A DNA stretch of 64,000 nucleotides, taken from contig CAZIXF010000002.1 of NCBI GenBank assembly GCA_964543195.1, positions 62,001-126,000 of the forward strand, written 5' to 3'. Origin of the DNA: JAGTVG01 sp964543195. Its GTDB lineage: Bacteria; Bacteroidota; Bacteroidia; Cytophagales; Cyclobacteriaceae. The notes under the pieces are model-generated. The model did not search any database and was not told the DNA's origin. It worked only from the letters and a program-made list of their open reading frames with translations. Of this stretch, positions 62,619 to 64,000 are shown piece after piece (the stretch's first letter is position 1; the number at the start of each line of letters is the position of its first letter). The position numbers and the translations under genes are program-made.

Positions 62619-63545
62619 ATGGCATCAATTGTTGTAGAAAATCTCACCAAGAAATACGGTGATCAGAAAGCTGTTGATGATATATCCTTTGAGGTAAAAC
62701 CCGGGGAGGTAGTGGGCTTCCTGGGTCCGAATGGAGCAGGAAAAAGTACCACCATGCGCATTATTACCTGCTACATGGCCCCCAACGACGGGAAGGTCGA
62801 GGTGGCCGGATACAGGGCTGACAAAGAACCGGAAGAGATCAAAAAGAAAATCGGATACCTTCCGGAAAACACCCCCCTCTATACCGATATGGCCATGATC
62901 GATTACCTGGATTTTTCTGCAAAGATTCAGGGTCTTGACAAAGGGAGAATAAATGGCCGGATCCGTGAAATGATCGATGTATGCGGATTGACAAGCGAGC
63001 GTCATAAAAAGATCGATGAACTGTCGAAAGGATATCGTCAGCGTGTCGGACTTGCCCAGGCCATGATACACGATCCGGATATCCTGATCCTGGATGAGCC
63101 CACTTCAGGTCTGGATCCTAATCAGATCGTTGAGATCCGGAAACTCATCAAAGAGCTTGGGAAAGAAAAAACGGTGATCCTGAGTTCTCATATCCTTTCC
63201 GAAGTGGAGGCAACCTGCGACAGGATCCTGATCATCAATAAGGGAAAAATCGTAGCGGATGGGACCAGTGAAACCCTGCGTAAACAGGCTCAGGGCCAGG
63301 AACTTCTGTCGGTCAGTATCGAGGCTGATATCGAAAAGATTAAGAAGGAATTGCTTGGCCTGGCTACCGTGGAAAAAGTCAATACCATGGATGATGCTCA
63401 GGACTTTCTGTTGGTACAGAGTAAACCTGAACAATCGTCCAGAAAGCCAATTTTCGATCTATGTGTAAAAAATAAATGGTATCTGATGGAGATGAAAGGT
63501 ATTGAAACCAAGCTGGAAGACGTCTTCAGAGAAGTGACCAATTAA
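62619..63545 (+). CDS. gldA: Gliding-associated ABC transporter ATP-binding protein GldA
   Basis: A 308-residue ABC ATPase. N-terminus MASIVVENLTKKYGDQKAVD, Walker A GPNGAGKST (about 37-45), signature LSKGYRQRVGLAQAM, Walker B LILDEPTSGLD, and H-loop SSHILSE. The N-terminus and C-terminal extension (ending TKLEDVFREVTN) match GldA, which works with the GldF and GldG permeases; a gldF start follows after 12 bases. In Flavobacteriia these are needed for gliding in some strains only; Bacteroidota without gliding keep the operon. The ABC transporter substrate is not known. Confidence 0.92.
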   Translation: MASIVVENLTKKYGDQKAVDDISFEVKPGEVVGFLGPNGAGKSTTMRIITCYMAPNDGKVEVAGYRADKEPEEIKKKIGYLPENTPLYTDMAMIDYLDFSAKIQGLDKGRINGRIREMIDVCGLTSERHKKIDELSKGYRQRVGLAQAMIHDPDILILDEPTSGLDPNQIVEIRKLIKELGKEKTVILSSHILSEVEATCDRILIINKGKIVADGTSETLRKQAQGQELLSVSIEADIEKIKKELLGLATVEKVNTMDDAQDFLLVQSKPEQSSRKPIFDLCVKNKWYLMEMKGIETKLEDVFREVTN

Positions 63546-63557
63546 AACAGATGAATC

Positions 63558-64000
63558 ATGAGTAAAATCTGGATATTAACAAAAAAAGAACTTGCATCCT
63601 ATTTTGATTCGCTCATAGCCTATATCATGATAATCCTTTTTCTGGGGTTGAGCGGATTTTTTACCTGGTTGTTCGGCAATAATGTATTTCTTATCAACCA
63701 GGCGAGCCTGCAGGTGTTTTTCGGCATCTCATACTGGACCCTTTTCTTTTTTATACCTGCTATCACCATGCGTGCCCTGGCTGAAGAAAACCGTTCTGGT
63801 ACTATCGAAATGCTCAGTACCAAAGCGGTAAGTGACTGGGAAATTGTGCTGGGAAAGTTTACCTCAAACTTCTTGCTGGTAGTTATTGCTATTGCCTGTA
63901 CCTTACCGTATTATTTTACCGTAGCTTATCTTGGGAATATCGATCATGGAGCTACAATCGGGGGATATTTCGGATTGATCCTGCTAAGTGCCATGTATAT
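63558..64000 (+). CDS. gldF: GldF-like ABC permease subunit, cut by the window end
   Basis: The frame runs from ATG 63558 to the last base without a stop, giving about 147 residues. It begins MSKIWILTKKELASYFDSLI with a cytoplasmic KKEL-type start and then hydrophobic segments (AYIMIILFLGLSGFFTWLF and further), plus AITMRALAEENRSGTIEML and KAVSDWEIVLGKF, which are typical of GldF/ABC-2 permease subunits. It follows gldA by 12 bases, so they are one operon. Type is clear; the rest lies beyond the window. Confidence 0.9.
   Translation, partial: MSKIWILTKKELASYFDSLIAYIMIILFLGLSGFFTWLFGNNVFLINQASLQVFFGISYWTLFFFIPAITMRALAEENRSGTIEMLSTKAVSDWEIVLGKFTSNFLLVVIAIACTLPYYFTVAYLGNIDHGATIGGYFGLILLSAMY

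Noticed and set aside
1..64000. CRISPR array, insertion sequence, integrase or prophage
   Set aside because: I saw no regularly spaced repeats, transposase or phage-like genes, and only one tRNA, with no att-like duplication noticed beside it.

Overview
The window is chromosomal DNA of a Bacteroidota bacterium, order not resolved. The evidence is a SusC/SusD pair, a secreted protein with a type IX secretion (T9SS) C-terminal sorting domain, a PorE-like T9SS accessory protein, the gliding-associated ABC genes gldA and gldF, A-rich leaders that mostly lack Shine-Dalgarno sequences, and repeated matches to the Bacteroidota promoter -7 element TAnnTTTG. I see no insertion sequence, integrase, prophage or CRISPR array.

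Layout. 1-3.7 kb (minus): etfA (cut by the window edge), etfB, recQ. 3.8-12.2 kb (plus): a secreted carboxypeptidase-regulatory-like protein, then glycogen debranching enzyme, a fold-III arginine decarboxylase, and a trehalose synthase fused to a maltokinase-like domain that has lost two key aspartates. 12.5-17.7 kb (plus): lepA, folD, queE, PorE-like protein. 18.1-23.7 kb: SusC, SusD and a small lipoprotein, closed by a strong terminator, then a MORN-repeat lipoprotein. 24.5-28.5 kb (minus): a translationally coupled three-gene operon (uncharacterised exported protein, vanadium haloperoxidase/PAP2-like lipoprotein, T9SS-exported FG-GAP/ASPIC-UnbV protein). 28.7-31.3 kb: divergent hldD and queD-lpxB. 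31.4-34.9 kb (minus): clpX, clpP, tig, tRNA-Leu(UAG). 35.1-42.2 kb (plus): RelA/SpoT, then a tight fur/STAS/purA/M48 peptidase/MATE series. 42.4-49.9 kb (plus): gatC, a 1009-residue TPR membrane protein, a MacB/LolD-type ATPase, cobalamin adenosyltransferase, ilvE, a decayed small gene, and prfB with its programmed +1 frameshift. 49.9-56.2 kb: a surface-polysaccharide locus (flippase, three glycosyltransferases, two FkbM methyltransferases) on alternating strands and visibly AT-richer than the housekeeping blocks. 56.2-60.9 kb (minus): D-lyxose/mannose isomerase, PfkB kinase, sulfotransferase-like protein, YfhO. 61.0-64.0 kb (plus): DASS symporter, gldA, gldF (cut).

Themes. Several genes serve the cell envelope and secretion: hldD and lpxB for lipopolysaccharide, the polysaccharide locus, PorE-like/GldAF and a T9SS cargo. 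ClpX/ClpP/trigger factor form a proteostasis block. QueE and QueD are two steps of 7-deazaguanine (queuosine) synthesis, about 14 kb apart. No region is a clear undescribed system. The items most worth a second look are the TreS fusion with a probably dead kinase half, the haloperoxidase/FG-GAP operon, the isomerase-kinase pair, the Fur protein lacking both CxxC motifs, and the prfB frameshift site, which carries one of the few strong SD-like sequences I noticed.
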